From contig NZ_NPEV01000004.1 in assembly GCF_003258835.1 (NCBI RefSeq), positions 18,744 to 82,743 on the forward strand: 64,000 bases of DNA. The letters run 5' to 3'. This DNA is from Rhodobium orientis (lineage in GTDB: Bacteria; Pseudomonadota; Alphaproteobacteria; Rhizobiales; Rhodobiaceae). Both the position numbers and the translations under genes were made by a program. Of this stretch, positions 1 to 9,974 are shown piece after piece; within the stretch, counting starts at the first letter, position 1; each line of letters begins with the position of its first letter. The notes under the pieces are model-generated. The model saw only the letters and a program-made list of their open reading frames with translations, did no database searches and was not told the DNA's origin.

Positions 1-111
1 GGCACGCCGGCCCGCCGCCGGTCACTCTCCTCGATATGTCGAAGGTCGGCAGACCGTTTCGATTGGCACGACCGAAAGCGGCGTGCCCTGACTGAGAAGA
101 AAGGGATACCC
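1..111. other. Leader upstream of torA; possible tail of a truncated gene
   Basis: This short stretch precedes the torA start. Two plus-strand frames stay open from the left edge and stop at 89-91 and 93-95, so the 3' end of an upstream gene may be present, but neither 30-residue tail resembles a family I know and codon bias does not separate them. A purine-rich AAAGGGA at about 100-106 is a good ribosome-binding site for the ATG at 112. No promoter can be assigned with confidence. Confidence 0.3.
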
Positions 112-2535
112 ATGACCAGTCACCCGATCACACAAGTCTCGCGCCGCTCGGTGCTGAAGGGCCTCACCGCCCTTGGTGCCGGCACGCTACTGGTGCCGTC
201 CGTACTGCGCCAGGCCTATGCCGCCGCCGTGGCCGACGGCGAGGTCGTCACCGGCTCGCATTTCGGCGTCCACTACGCCAAGGTCGAGGGCGGCAAGCTC
301 GTCGCCGTGCGTCCGCACGAAGCCGACCTCGTCCCGGTCGAGCAGGCGACGACGCTGGTCGACTGGGCCTATTCGCCGACCCGCATCAAATATCCGATGG
401 TCCGCAAGGGCTTCCTGAAGGACGGCGTCAACAGCGACCGCACCGAGCGCGGCAAGGGCGAGTTCGTGCGCGTTTCCTGGGACGAGGCGCTCGATCTCGT
501 CGCCAGCGAATTGAAGCGCGTCAAGGACGAGCACGGCAACGGCTCGATCTATGGCGGGTCCTATGGCTGGCGCACGCCGGCGATGCTGCACAACTGCTTC
601 AACAACCTCTATCGTCTCCTCAACCTCAACGGCGGCTTCGTCGACGACGTCAACACCTATTCCACGGGCGCGATCCGCGTGATTCTGCCCTATGTGATCG
701 GCACCTCCTACTACGACTCCTCGACCTGGCCGAGCATCATCGAGAACACCGAACAGATCGTGTTCTGGGGCTCCGATCCGGCCGTCACCAGCCGCATCGG
801 CTGGTCGGTCCCGAACCATGCCGGCCTCAAATACCTTGAGGAGTACAAGGCAACCGGCAAGCCGTCGATTTCGGTCAACCCGATCAACACCGAAACCGCC
901 AAGCTGCTCGGCTCCGACTGGGTGGCACCGCGTCCGGGCACCGACGTCGCCATGATGCTCGGCATCGCCCACACGCTGGTCGCCGAGGATCTGCACGACA
1001 CCGAATTCCTTGCCAACTACTGCTCCGGCTTCGAGGAGTTCTCCGCCTATCTGAAGGGCGAGCCCGACGGCACCGAGAAGACGGCCGAATGGGCCGCCGA
1101 GATCTGCGGCGTCGACGCCGACAAGCTGAAGGAAATGGCTCGCTCCATGGCCGCCAAGCGCACGCTGATCACCATGGGCTGGTCGATCCAGCGCCAGGAC
1201 CATGGCGAGCAGGGTCCGTGGATGGCCCATACGCTGGCCTGCATGCTCGGCTATATCGGCCTGCCCGGCGGCGGCGCCGACTTCACGCTGCATTACGCCA
1301 GCTACGGCACGCCGAAGGGCCACGGCCCGTCATTCGCCGGCTTCCCGGCGGGCGAGGCCTCCAAGGAGGTTCCGGCGCCGATCCCGTGCTCGCGCGTGCC
1401 GTGGGCGCTGGCCAATGCGGGTGAGAAATACGACTACAACGGCCAGGAATACACCACACCGGATCTCAGGCTGGTGATCTGGGCCGGCGGCAACCCGTTC
1501 CACCACCACCAGGAACGCAACAAGCAGATCGATTTCTGGCAGAAGCCGGAGACGATCATTATCAGCGACATCAACTGGACGCAGTCGGCCCGGTTCGCCG
1601 ACATCGTGCTGCCGATCTCGACGCTGTTCGAACGCAACGACATCTGCAACATCAGCGAGCAGAATGCCGGCCTGTGCGCCATGCAGCAGGCGATCGAGCC
1701 GCTGTTCGAATCCAAGACCGACTTCTGGGTCTATTCCCAGGTCGCCAAGCGCCTCGGCTTCGAGGCCGAATACACCGACGGCATGGACGAGATGGGCTGG
1801 CTCAAGCACATCTACGAGGAAGGCGTTGCCAAGGCGGCGGAAAAGGGCATCGAAAGCCCGGACTTCGATACCTTCTGGAACGAAAAGAAGGTGTGGATGT
1901 ACGACGTCACGGACGAGAAGCGGAACTACGTGCAGTTCGCCAAGTTCCGCGAGGATCCGCTGCTCAATCCGGTGGCGACCCCGTCCGGCATGTTCGAGAT
2001 CCTGTCGCGCAAGATCGCCGGCTACGGATATGACGACTGCCCGGGCCATCCGACCTGGATGGAGCCGTTCGAGCGGCTCGGCGGCACGATGTCGGACAAG
2101 TATCCGCTGCACATGACCTCGTCGCATCCGGACTATCGCCTGCACTCGCAGCTCGATAACGCCGACCTCAGGCACTCCTACGAGGTGGAGAACCGCGAGC
2201 CGGTGTGGATCCATCCGGACGCGGCCGAGGCCCGCGGCATCGCCGACGGCGATGTGGTGCGCATCTTCAACGACCGCGGTGCGGTCCTGGCCGGTGCCGT
2301 CGTCACCGACCGGATGAAGAGCGACGTGATCCGCCTGCAGGAAGGCGCCTGGTACGACCCGGCCGAGCCGGGCACGAAGGGCGCGCTGTGCAAGCACGGC
2401 GACCCGAACGTGCTGACCTTCGACAAGGGCACCTCCAAGCTCGCCCAGGGCAACTGCGCCCACACCGCCCTCGTGGAGATCGAGAAGTACGCCGGAGACC
2501 TTCCGACGATCACCACCTTCGACCCGGTCGCCTAG
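112..2535 (+). CDS. torA: Periplasmic molybdopterin TMAO/DMSO reductase (TorA/DorA type)
   Basis: This is the catalytic subunit of an anaerobic S- or N-oxide reductase. It reduces trimethylamine N-oxide (or DMSO) in the periplasm using bis-MGD molybdenum. The 807-aa precursor begins with a Tat signal: SRRSVLKG with the arginine pair at residues 11-12, a hydrophobic stretch, then an AYA-A cleavage site near residue 37. There is no N-terminal CxxC iron-sulfur motif, as expected for the TorA/DorA branch. The motif YSTGA at about residue 183-187 matches the region of the serine molybdenum ligand (Ser184). The C-terminal molybdopterin dinucleotide-binding domain covers roughly residues 660-780. 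Length is close to E. coli TorA (848 aa). torC follows 86 bp downstream on the same strand. TMAO versus DMSO preference cannot be read from sequence. No torD chaperone or TorTSR genes are in the window. Confidence 0.9.
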   Translation: MTSHPITQVSRRSVLKGLTALGAGTLLVPSVLRQAYAAAVADGEVVTGSHFGVHYAKVEGGKLVAVRPHEADLVPVEQATTLVDWAYSPTRIKYPMVRKGFLKDGVNSDRTERGKGEFVRVSWDEALDLVASELKRVKDEHGNGSIYGGSYGWRTPAMLHNCFNNLYRLLNLNGGFVDDVNTYSTGAIRVILPYVIGTSYYDSSTWPSIIENTEQIVFWGSDPAVTSRIGWSVPNHAGLKYLEEYKATGKPSISVNPINTETAKLLGSDWVAPRPGTDVAMMLGIAHTLVAEDLHDTEFLANYCSGFEEFSAYLKGEPDGTEKTAEWAAEICGVDADKLKEMARSMAAKRTLITMGWSIQRQDHGEQGPWMAHTLACMLGYIGLPGGGADFTLHYASYGTPKGHGPSFAGFPAGEASKEVPAPIPCSRVPWALANAGEKYDYNGQEYTTPDLRLVIWAGGNPFHHHQERNKQIDFWQKPETIIISDINWTQSARFADIVLPISTLFERNDICNISEQNAGLCAMQQAIEPLFESKTDFWVYSQVAKRLGFEAEYTDGMDEMGWLKHIYEEGVAKAAEKGIESPDFDTFWNEKKVWMYDVTDEKRNYVQFAKFREDPLLNPVATPSGMFEILSRKIAGYGYDDCPGHPTWMEPFERLGGTMSDKYPLHMTSSHPDYRLHSQLDNADLRHSYEVENREPVWIHPDAAEARGIADGDVVRIFNDRGAVLAGAVVTDRMKSDVIRLQEGAWYDPAEPGTKGALCKHGDPNVLTFDKGTSKLAQGNCAHTALVEIEKYAGDLPTITTFDPVA

Positions 2536-2621
2536 GGCCGGTTCGACCTTGATGCCAACGGAACGGGCGCCTTCTGGCGCCCGTTCCTCCGGGGACACCC
2601 TGCTACACTGGAAATCGAGAC

Positions 2622-3785
2622 ATGATCCGCAAATGGTGGAATACGCTGTGGTCGCGCAAGACGCCCTTTCGCCTGGGCGTGGCGCTGATCGTCGGCGGTA
2701 TCGGAGGCGTCATCTTCTGGGGCGGCTTCAACACCTTCATGGAGTACACCAACACCATGGAGTTCTGCATCTCGTGCCACGAGATGCGCGATAACGTCTA
2801 TGCCGAATATACCCAGACCGTGCACTACAAGAACGCTTCGGGCGTGCGCGCCATCTGCTCCGACTGCCATGTGCCGAAGCCCTGGACGGCCAAGCTGATC
2901 CGCAAGATCCAGGCCTCCAACGAGCTGTTCCACAAGGTCATCGGGACCATCGACACCAAGGAGAAATTCCAGGAGCACCGGCTTGAGATGGCCGAACGGG
3001 TGTGGGCGACGATGAAGGCGAACGACTCCCGCGAATGCCGCAACTGCCATTCCTTCGAGACCATGGATTTCCACAAGCAGAAGGAGACCGCAGCCAAGCA
3101 GATGCAGGAAGCGATGAAGAACGGCGACACCTGCATCGACTGCCACAAGGGCATCGCCCACCATAAGCCGGATATGGCCAAGCGCGCCCGCGAAGAGGCG
3201 GCCGCCTTCATGGCCAGGACCGAGGATCTGACGGGCGACCATGTCTGGGCCAAGCGGACGACCGGACTGGTCGCGGAGCCTGCAGACGACGCCAGCAAGC
3301 TGGCGACGGTGCTGGTCGGCGTCGGCATGACCCGGCTGGAGAGCAGCGGCGACTACGTCAAGGTGCGGGTCGAGGGCTGGCAGGCCGGCCAGGTGGTGCG
3401 CGGCCAGTATGCGGGCTTCGGGTTGCGTGCCCTCAACCTGTCGATCTCGGCAAGCGCCCTCGATCAGGTCAAGAAGGGCGAGACCCGCTTCTACGAGGAC
3501 GGCAACCAGGACTGGGTGCAGACCTCGCTCGACGGCTGGGTCAAGGCGGCGGACCTCACCTCCGACGACCAGATGCTGTGGTCGATCGCCGACCGGACCT
3601 TCTCCAGCCAGTGCGGTGCCTGCCATTCGCCGCCGGATCCGGCCTCGCGCGATGCGCTCGCCTGGCAGACGGACGTCGACACCTACGCCCCGAGGACCAG
3701 CCTGACGGGAGAGGAAAAACGCTTCGTCCTGCGCTACCTGCAGGTCCACGGCGCCGGCTCCAAGGAAGCCATGGCGATCAACTGA
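2622..3785 (+). CDS. torC: Pentaheme membrane c-type cytochrome TorC (NapC/NirT family)
   Basis: This protein passes electrons from membrane quinol to the periplasmic reductase encoded just upstream. It is 387 aa. One N-terminal transmembrane anchor lies at about residues 16-40, followed by a NapC/NirT-type tetraheme domain with CxxCH motifs at residues 49, 79, 139 and 171. A separate C-terminal domain carries a fifth motif, CGACH, at residue 331. Four NapC-like hemes plus one C-terminal heme is the TorC/DorC architecture and distinguishes it from plain NapC. It forms an operon with torA and is followed by a strong hairpin terminator. The order torA-torC differs from the dorCDA/torCAD orders I know, where the cytochrome comes first. 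Confidence 0.9.
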   Translation: MIRKWWNTLWSRKTPFRLGVALIVGGIGGVIFWGGFNTFMEYTNTMEFCISCHEMRDNVYAEYTQTVHYKNASGVRAICSDCHVPKPWTAKLIRKIQASNELFHKVIGTIDTKEKFQEHRLEMAERVWATMKANDSRECRNCHSFETMDFHKQKETAAKQMQEAMKNGDTCIDCHKGIAHHKPDMAKRAREEAAAFMARTEDLTGDHVWAKRTTGLVAEPADDASKLATVLVGVGMTRLESSGDYVKVRVEGWQAGQVVRGQYAGFGLRALNLSISASALDQVKKGETRFYEDGNQDWVQTSLDGWVKAADLTSDDQMLWSIADRTFSSQCGACHSPPDPASRDALAWQTDVDTYAPRTSLTGEEKRFVLRYLQVHGAGSKEAMAIN

Positions 3786-3811
3786 CCGGCAGAAAAACCG
3801 ACAAATACCAG

Positions 3812-3848
3812 GCCGCCCGGAGCGTTTTCCGCCCGGGCGGCTTTTTTG
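3812..3848 (+). terminator. Intrinsic terminator of torAC
   Basis: A perfect 9-bp GC stem (GCCGCCCGG at 3812-3820 with CCGGGCGGC at 3833-3841) closes a 12-nt loop. It is followed by six T residues at 3842-3847. It lies 27 bp after the torC stop and separates torAC from the convergent gene. Confidence 0.85.
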
Positions 3849-3861
3849 TCGGGGAAGGGGG

Positions 3862-4530
3862 CTATTTGCCGGCGGACCGCTTCAGTTCGGCGATGCGGGC
3901 GAAGGCGGCGTCGCGGCTGTCGAACAGGTTGGGATCGTAGCTCGCCGACAGCGGTTCGTCGGTCACCTTGGTCTCGTCGGCCTCGCGCTCCACATAGCGC
4001 ACGGTGCCCAGCGAATGGGTGACGTTGATCTTCTTGCCGCGATGGGCGAACGCCACCCAGGCCTCCGGCCAGATGCGGCAGTCCCTGTAGTTGACGACGA
4101 AATACCAGTGGCGGCCGGTGGTCGCGATCACACCGTCGATGACATCGTGGAAGTCGTTGACGGTCTTGGAATTCTTGAAGACGAAACCGCTGAAGTCGAT
4201 CTCGATGACGTCGAGGTCGTCGAGGATGCGCACGCGCGAGGCGTATTCCCGGAAATCCTCCTGGGACAGCTCGCTGGCGCTGCTTGTGTGACCGGTTTCG
4301 CCGCCGGCGTCGTAGACGGAGTCGGCAAGGCCGGCGACGGCCTTTTCGAGCCGCACGCAGCCGCGCAGGGCAGTGTCCAGGAAGCGGGTACGCTCGTCCT
4401 TCGAGAGGTCCTCGAAATCCCTGAGGATTTCCAGCGAGCCGCGGATCGCCGTCAACGGCGCGATGAATTCCTCTTCGACCTTGGTACTGAGGGCGACGGT
4501 CTCCTTGGCGCCCGACCCGTCCCTGTCCAT
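3862..4530 (-). CDS. Degenerate histidine-kinase dimerisation (DHp) protein lacking the phospho-His, with a C-terminal alpha/beta domain
   Basis: This is a 222-aa soluble protein. Residues about 12-70 align without gaps to the HisKA segment of the kinase at 12211-14898: KVEEEFIAPLTAIR against QVSHELRTPMTSVR, then the shared EIL, SxDERxRF and RL positions. I counted about 18 identities in 52. The phospho-accepting His is replaced by Glu20, and no HATPase domain is present, so it cannot act as a kinase. Residues about 100-200 form an alternating alpha/beta region reminiscent of STAS or SpoIIAA-like folds, which is inference only. It begins 24 bp beyond the stop of the livF-like gene on the same strand, so it is probably the last gene of that operon. 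A role as docking partner or phosphotransfer decoy is a hypothesis. Confidence 0.65.
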   Translation of the reverse strand: MDRDGSGAKETVALSTKVEEEFIAPLTAIRGSLEILRDFEDLSKDERTRFLDTALRGCVRLEKAVAGLADSVYDAGGETGHTSSASELSQEDFREYASRVRILDDLDVIEIDFSGFVFKNSKTVNDFHDVIDGVIATTGRHWYFVVNYRDCRIWPEAWVAFAHRGKKINVTHSLGTVRYVEREADETKVTDEPLSASYDPNLFDSRDAAFARIAELKRSAGK

Positions 4531-4554
4531 ATCGCGGCTCCCAAACGGTCGGGC

Positions 4555-5378
4555 TCAGATCGCCAGGTATTGCTGGCGCAGGTCGGCGTTGTCGAGCACC
4601 TCCTGGGAGACGCCGTCGAACACCACCTGACCCATGTCGAGGATGATCGCGCGGTCGGCCAGATGCAGCGCGGCGATCGCGTTCTGCTCGACGATGATGG
4701 TGGTCATGCCGAGGTTCTTGATCTGCTCCAGCGTGCGCTCGATCTCCTGCACGATGACCGGGGCGAGGCCCTCATAGGGCTCGTCGAGCAGCAGCAGCTT
4801 GACGTCGCGGGCGAGCGCCCGGCTGATCGCCAGCATCTGCTGCTCGCCGCCGGACAGCGTGATGCCCTCCTGGTTGCGCCGTTCGCCGAGGCGCGGGAAG
4901 AGGTCGTAGATGCGCTCGATCGACCAGCCGACGGGCGGGGAGATCTGGGCAAGTTGCAGGTTCTCCTCCACCGTCAGGCCGGCGATGATGCGCCGGTCTT
5001 CCGGCACCAGACCGATGCCGTTGAAGGATGCCTGGTGCGCGCGCATGCTGTGCAGCGGCTTGTGGTCGAGCCAGATCTCGCCGTGCTTCAGGTTCGGCGA
5101 ATCGACACGGGCGATGGTCCGCAGCGTCGAGGTCTTGCCGGCGCCGTTGCGGCCGAGGAGGGCGACGATCTCGCCCTCGCGGATGTCGAAGCTGACGCCC
5201 TGGACGATGTAGCTCTCGCCGTAATAGGCATGGACGTCCCAGCAGGAAAAGAAGGCCCGCTGGCCGCCTGTGGTCAGCGTCGGCTTCTTGCCGGGGGCGG
5301 CGCCTGCGAACGGGTCGTCGGCGAGCAGCGACGGGCCCGGCTTTTTCTCGGGAGCCGGGCTCCCCTGGTTGAGATCGG

Positions 5379-5382
<4 letters not shown>
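4555..5382 (-). CDS. livF: Branched-chain amino acid/amide-type ABC transporter ATP-binding protein (LivF family)
   Basis: This is the second ATPase of a HAAT-family uptake transporter. Walker A is GRNGAGKTST, the signature is LSGGEQQML and Walker B is LLLLDEP. The start chosen is the ATG at 5382, which overlaps the stop of the upstream livG-like gene (ATGA), giving 275 aa. That is about 40 residues longer than typical LivF, because of a Pro/Gly/Lys-rich N-terminal extension before the first strand of the nucleotide-binding fold. The extension is the only odd feature. Translational coupling to the partner ATPase is expected from the overlap. The transported solute cannot be deduced. The symbol denotes the family only. 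Confidence 0.88.
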
Positions 5383-6134
<752 letters not shown>

Positions 6135-6144
6135 TTTTCTCTCC

Positions 6145-7338
6145 TCACTCGGCCGCCGCGGAGGCCCGATCAGAGGCCTTGCCGCTCTTGCCGCCGCCCA
6201 TCAGGCGGGAGATGCCGGTGCGGATGCGCCTGAAGCCTTCCATCAGCCCGCCGGGCAGGAAGATGACGATCAGCATGAACAGGGCGCCGAGCGTCAGGTG
6301 CCAGCCCTCGCCGACGAACAGCGAGGAGATAGAGACCAGGGCGTGCTGCAGGGTCTCCGGCAGGAAGCTGTATGCCTGCATCAGGATGCCCTCGTTGAAG
6401 GACGAGAAGATGTTCTCGAAATATTTGATGACGCCGGCGCCGATCACCGGGCCGAGCAGGGTGCCGGCACCGCCGAGGATGGTCATCAGAACGACCTCGC
6501 CGGACGCCGTCCACTGCATGCGTTCGGCACCGGCCAGCGGGTCGGTGACGGCCATCAGGCCGCCGGCAAGGCCGGCATACATGCCGGAGATGATGAAGGC
6601 GGCGAGCGCATAGGGCTTGGTGTTGAGGCCGGTATAGCTCATCCGGTTCTGGTTCGACTTCACCGCGCGCAGCATCAGGCCGAAGGGCGAGCGGAAGATG
6701 CGCATGGAGATGAAGAAGCACAGGATCAGCAAGACGGCGCAGAAATAGTACCCGGAGTTGAACTGCAGCGTCTGGCCGAACAGCGTCGTCTCCACCGTTG
6801 AGTTCATGTCGATCCCGAAGAAATTGGAGACCGGGAGCGCCGCCCCGTAGTCGATACCGGCGGCGGTGTCGAGGATCCGCGGGTCGGACTGGTCGAGCTG
6901 CAGGCCGGTCTCGCCGTTGGTGATCGGGGTCAGCACCGAATAGGCGAGGTTGTAGCACATCTGGGCGAAGGCCAGCGTCAGGATCGAGAAGTAGATGCCC
7001 GAGCGGCGCAGCGAGATGTAGCCGATGACGGCGGAGAACAGGCCGCCGAGCAGGATGGCGAAGAAGATCGCCGGCAGCGGGTTCATCGACAACAGCTTGA
7101 ACGACCAGACCGCGGTGTAGGAGCCGACGCCGAGGAAGGCGGCGTGGCCGAAGGAGAGGTAGCCGGTCAGGCCGAACAGGATGTTGAAGCCGAGGGCGAA
7201 GATGCCGAAGATCGCGAACTTCTGCAGAAGGTCCGGATAGCCGGCGCCGATCGGGGTGAAGATGAAGGGCGCGGCAAACACCACGATCGTGAAGCCGATC
7301 AGGAGAAGCACGTCGTTGCGGTTCATTGTAAGGCTCAT
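6145..7338 (-). CDS. livM: HAAT-family ABC transporter permease (LivM type)
   Basis: This inner-membrane permease subunit has 397 aa and about nine to ten hydrophobic segments. The family hallmark lies near residues 60-80, within the sequence [20 protein letters not shown] second hallmark, [14 protein letters not shown], is a conserved LivM cytoplasmic loop near residue 285. Its start is separated from the livH-like stop by only 3 bp. The C-terminal tail is basic and ends in a short Ser/Ala stretch. It pairs with the LivH-type subunit to form the channel. Confidence 0.9.
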   Translation of the reverse strand: MSLTMNRNDVLLLIGFTIVVFAAPFIFTPIGAGYPDLLQKFAIFGIFALGFNILFGLTGYLSFGHAAFLGVGSYTAVWSFKLLSMNPLPAIFFAILLGGLFSAVIGYISLRRSGIYFSILTLAFAQMCYNLAYSVLTPITNGETGLQLDQSDPRILDTAAGIDYGAALPVSNFFGIDMNSTVETTLFGQTLQFNSGYYFCAVLLILCFFISMRIFRSPFGLMLRAVKSNQNRMSYTGLNTKPYALAAFIISGMYAGLAGGLMAVTDPLAGAERMQWTASGEVVLMTILGGAGTLLGPVIGAGVIKYFENIFSSFNEGILMQAYSFLPETLQHALVSISSLFVGEGWHLTLGALFMLIVIFLPGGLMEGFRRIRTGISRLMGGGKSGKASDRASAAAE

Positions 7339-7341
7339 AAC

Positions 7342-8370
7342 TCAGTGCTCCATCACGCCCTTGCGGCCCAACAGGCCACGCGGCCGGACCAGGAGGATGA
7401 CGACGGCGATCAGGTAGATGATGATCTGGTCGATGCCCGGGAAGATGTCCTTGACCTCGTTCATGGAGGCAAAGCTCTGCAGGATGCCGAGCAGGAAACC
7501 GGCCAGCACCGCGCCGGGCAGCGATCCCATGCCGCCGACCACGACCACGACGAAGGACAGGACCAGGAAGTCCATGCCCATGTGGTAGTCCGGACTGAGG
7601 ATCGGCGTGTACATGGCGCCGGCAAGGCCGGCGACGACGGCGGCGATGCCGAAGACGACGGTGAAGCGCCGGTCGATGTCGATGCCGAGGAGGCCGACGG
7701 TCTCGCGGTCGGCCATGCCGGCGCGCACGACCATGCCGAAGGTGGTGAGCTGCAGGAAGGCGAACACGCCGCCGATCACGGCGAGCGAGAACAGGAAGTA
7801 GATCAGGCGCCAGGCCGGGTAGACGACGTTGCCGGCGTCGAAGCCGAGGGCGATGCCGAAGTCGATCATGCCCTGGGCCGCTTCCGGGGCCGGCTGCGGG
7901 ATCGGGTTGGCGCCGAAGAAGCTCTTGATGATCTCCTGCAGCACGATGGCAAGGCCGAAGGTCACCAGGATCTGGTCGGCGTGCGGGCGCTTGTAGAAGA
8001 AGCGGATCAGGCCGCGCTCCATGGCGATGCCGACGATCAGCATCACCGGCACGGCGACGAGAACCGAGAACGGGACGGAAAAGTCGACGACAAGGCGGCC
8101 GAACTCACCGAACCAGGCCTCCATATAGGGCTGGCGGATTTCCATCGGCGTGCCCCAGGCCGTCGTCTGGGTCGGATCGAGGGTGACCTTTTCCATGCCC
8201 AGGAACGCCTTGACGGCGACGGCGCAGAAGGCGCCGAGCATGAACAAGGCGCCGTGGGCGAAATTCACCACGCCCAACGTTCCGAAAATGATCGTCAGGC
8301 CAAGCGCGATCAGCGCGTAGGCGCCGCCCTTGTCCAGACCGTTGAGGATTTGCAGCAGAATCTCGTCCAT
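7342..8370 (-). CDS. livH: HAAT-family ABC transporter permease (LivH type)
   Basis: This inner-membrane permease subunit has 342 aa, slightly longer than typical LivH (about 290-310). It contains LTIIFGTLGVVNFAHG near the N-terminus, the LivH signature, and GGMGSLPGAVLAGFLLG near residue 280, the conserved EAA-like loop. Between the first two membrane segments there is a roughly 50-residue hydrophilic insertion (around FLGMEKVTLDPTQ and ARFGEFGR-like sequence), as seen in some amide or urea transporters. It is separated from the binding-protein gene by 72 bp that hold a GC palindrome. Confidence 0.9.
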   Translation of the reverse strand: MDEILLQILNGLDKGGAYALIALGLTIIFGTLGVVNFAHGALFMLGAFCAVAVKAFLGMEKVTLDPTQTTAWGTPMEIRQPYMEAWFGEFGRLVVDFSVPFSVLVAVPVMLIVGIAMERGLIRFFYKRPHADQILVTFGLAIVLQEIIKSFFGANPIPQPAPEAAQGMIDFGIALGFDAGNVVYPAWRLIYFLFSLAVIGGVFAFLQLTTFGMVVRAGMADRETVGLLGIDIDRRFTVVFGIAAVVAGLAGAMYTPILSPDYHMGMDFLVLSFVVVVVGGMGSLPGAVLAGFLLGILQSFASMNEVKDIFPGIDQIIIYLIAVVILLVRPRGLLGRKGVMEH

Positions 8371-8389
8371 GGATCTCGCTCACGTCGAA

Positions 8390-8403
8390 GGGGCGGCCGC
8401 CCC
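8390..8403. repeat. GC palindrome between binding-protein and permease genes
   Basis: GGGGCGGCCGCCCC is a perfect 14-bp palindrome in the 72-bp spacer just after the binding-protein stop (minus strand). In the transcript it could form a stable hairpin without a U-run. Such elements often protect the upstream mRNA, so the binding protein accumulates above the permeases. That role is inference. Confidence 0.5.
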
Positions 8404-8442
8404 CGAAGGGGCGACCGTGTTGCTTGCGAAAAAGCGGGGTGA

Positions 8443-9783
8443 TCAGGCGCCGTCGTTGTACGGGCCAAGCTCGCCGCCGAGCAGCTCGGCCGGGTACTCG
8501 ACCTGGGCGCGCGGGGTGATTTCAACGACTTCCAGAAGGTCGTAGTTGGAGGAGGGGTTCTCCTTACCCTTCACGACCAGGACGTCCTTGAAGCACTGGT
8601 GGTCGGCGGCCCGGTATTCGGTCGGGCCGTTGCCGAGACCGTCGAACGAGAAACCTTCCAGGGCCGCACCGACCGCCGACGGGCGGAACGAGCCGGCGCG
8701 CTGGCAGGCATCGGCGTAGAGGATGGTCTGGCAGTAGCAGGTGTGGGCCGCCTGGGACGGCGGGAAGCCGTACTTCTGGCCGAACGACTTGACGAACGCC
8801 TTGGAGCCCTCGTCCTGCAGCGACCAGTGCCAGTTGGTGGAGCCGAAGATGCCCTTGATGGCATCGCCGGCGCCCTGGGCCATCAGGCGCGAGAACAGCG
8901 GCACGACGATGGCGAACTTCTTGCCGTTCACTTCCTTGTCGCGCAGGCCGAACTGGACCGCCTGGGTCAGCGAGTTGACCATGTCGCGGCCGTAGTGGTT
9001 GAGCACCAGAACGTCGGCGCCGGAGTTGAGGACCGGCGTGATGTACTGGGAGAAGTCACCGGCACCGAGCGGGGTGCGCACGGCCGCGACCGTCTCCCAG
9101 CCGAGCTCTTCGGTGTACTTCTTGATCGAGCCTTCCTGCGACCAGCCCCAGGTGTAGTCGGCGGTCAGGTGGTAGGCCTTGCGGTCGGAGCCGAAGTTGT
9201 TCTTCAGCACCGGGGCCAGCGCGGCGCCGGTCATCTCGGTGTTGAAGAAGTGGCGGAAACCGTTGGCCCGCTTGTCCTTGCCGGTGGTGTCGTTGGAGTG
9301 GGTGAGGCCGGCCATGAAGATGACGCCGGCTTCCTGGCAAAGGCCCTGCACGGCGATGGCGACGCCCGAGGACGAGCCGCCGGTGATCATCACAGCGCCG
9401 TCCTTCTCGATCATGCGCTTGGCACTGGCGCGGGCGGCGTCGGACTTGGTCTGGGTGTCGCCGGTGACGAAGGCGACCTTCTTGCCGTTGACGCCCTCGC
9501 CCTTCAGCTCCTTGGAGGAGAAGGTGCTCAGCATGCCGCCGTCGCCTTCGCCGTTGAGGTGCTCGACCGCAAGCTGGTAGGCGCGCAGCTCGTCCGCGCC
9601 CTCGTCGGCGTAGGCGCCGGTCTGCGGTACGTTGAAGCCGAGGGTGACGGTGTCGCCGGTCGGCTCGTTCATGTATTCGGCGGACCAGGCGCGGCTGGTA
9701 AAGATCGTCGGTGCGGCAAGGCCGACACCGGCAGCGGCCGTGCCTTTCAGCAGGCCGCGACGGTTTACATATAATTTGCTCAT
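8443..9783 (-). CDS. Tat-exported periplasmic substrate-binding protein of a HAAT-family ABC transporter
   Basis: This 446-aa protein is the solute receptor of the operon. It opens with a twin-arginine signal, NRRGLLKG with arginines at residues 8-9, then a hydrophobic stretch and a SRAWSA cleavage region near residue 34. The mature part shows the Peripla_BP_6 pattern: TLGFNVPQTGAYAD at the start, a GGSSSGVA ligand-loop region near 140, and a typical two-lobe layout. It is the promoter-proximal gene of the liv-like operon and diverges from the XRE regulator. Most LivJ-type proteins use Sec; Tat export suggests folding or cofactor/ligand binding before export, or a lineage habit. Ligand unknown. 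Confidence 0.88.
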   Translation of the reverse strand: MSKLYVNRRGLLKGTAAAGVGLAAPTIFTSRAWSAEYMNEPTGDTVTLGFNVPQTGAYADEGADELRAYQLAVEHLNGEGDGGMLSTFSSKELKGEGVNGKKVAFVTGDTQTKSDAARASAKRMIEKDGAVMITGGSSSGVAIAVQGLCQEAGVIFMAGLTHSNDTTGKDKRANGFRHFFNTEMTGAALAPVLKNNFGSDRKAYHLTADYTWGWSQEGSIKKYTEELGWETVAAVRTPLGAGDFSQYITPVLNSGADVLVLNHYGRDMVNSLTQAVQFGLRDKEVNGKKFAIVVPLFSRLMAQGAGDAIKGIFGSTNWHWSLQDEGSKAFVKSFGQKYGFPPSQAAHTCYCQTILYADACQRAGSFRPSAVGAALEGFSFDGLGNGPTEYRAADHQCFKDVLVVKGKENPSSNYDLLEVVEITPRAQVEYPAELLGGELGPYNDGA

Positions 9784-9917
9784 GAAAAAAACTCTCCCTT
9801 GCAGCGTTTCCCTAGGGTTAAGCCGAATGGCCGGCCTTTAGCGTCCAGGCTCTTTTCGGCCCGCGGGCGATTGTCTCGCCCGGCGCCAAACTGAACCAAC
9901 GCTGTCAAATGCACAAT

Positions 9918-9939
9918 AAGCAATTGGAACTAATTGCTT
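9918..9939. promoter_or_regulatory. Inverted repeat in the divergent liv/XRE intergenic region
   Basis: AAGCAATT (9918-9925) and AATTGCTT (9932-9939) are perfect 8-bp inverted arms with a 6-bp spacer, inside an unusually AT-rich patch. The site sits 135 bp upstream of the binding-protein start and 94 bp upstream of the XRE start. It is a reasonable operator candidate for the divergent regulator. A weak hairpin role is possible because T residues follow. Confidence 0.5.
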
Positions 9940-9974
9940 TTTCTGTAAATCTATTTCATTATTTGGATGTTAAG

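Noticed and set aside
187-1323. Long minus-strand frame opposite torA, and similar long frames opposite most genes
   Set aside because: High GC with strong third-position bias keeps antisense frames open. Translations are Arg/Ala/Gly/Asp-His-rich with no family motifs and overlap confidently identified genes completely.
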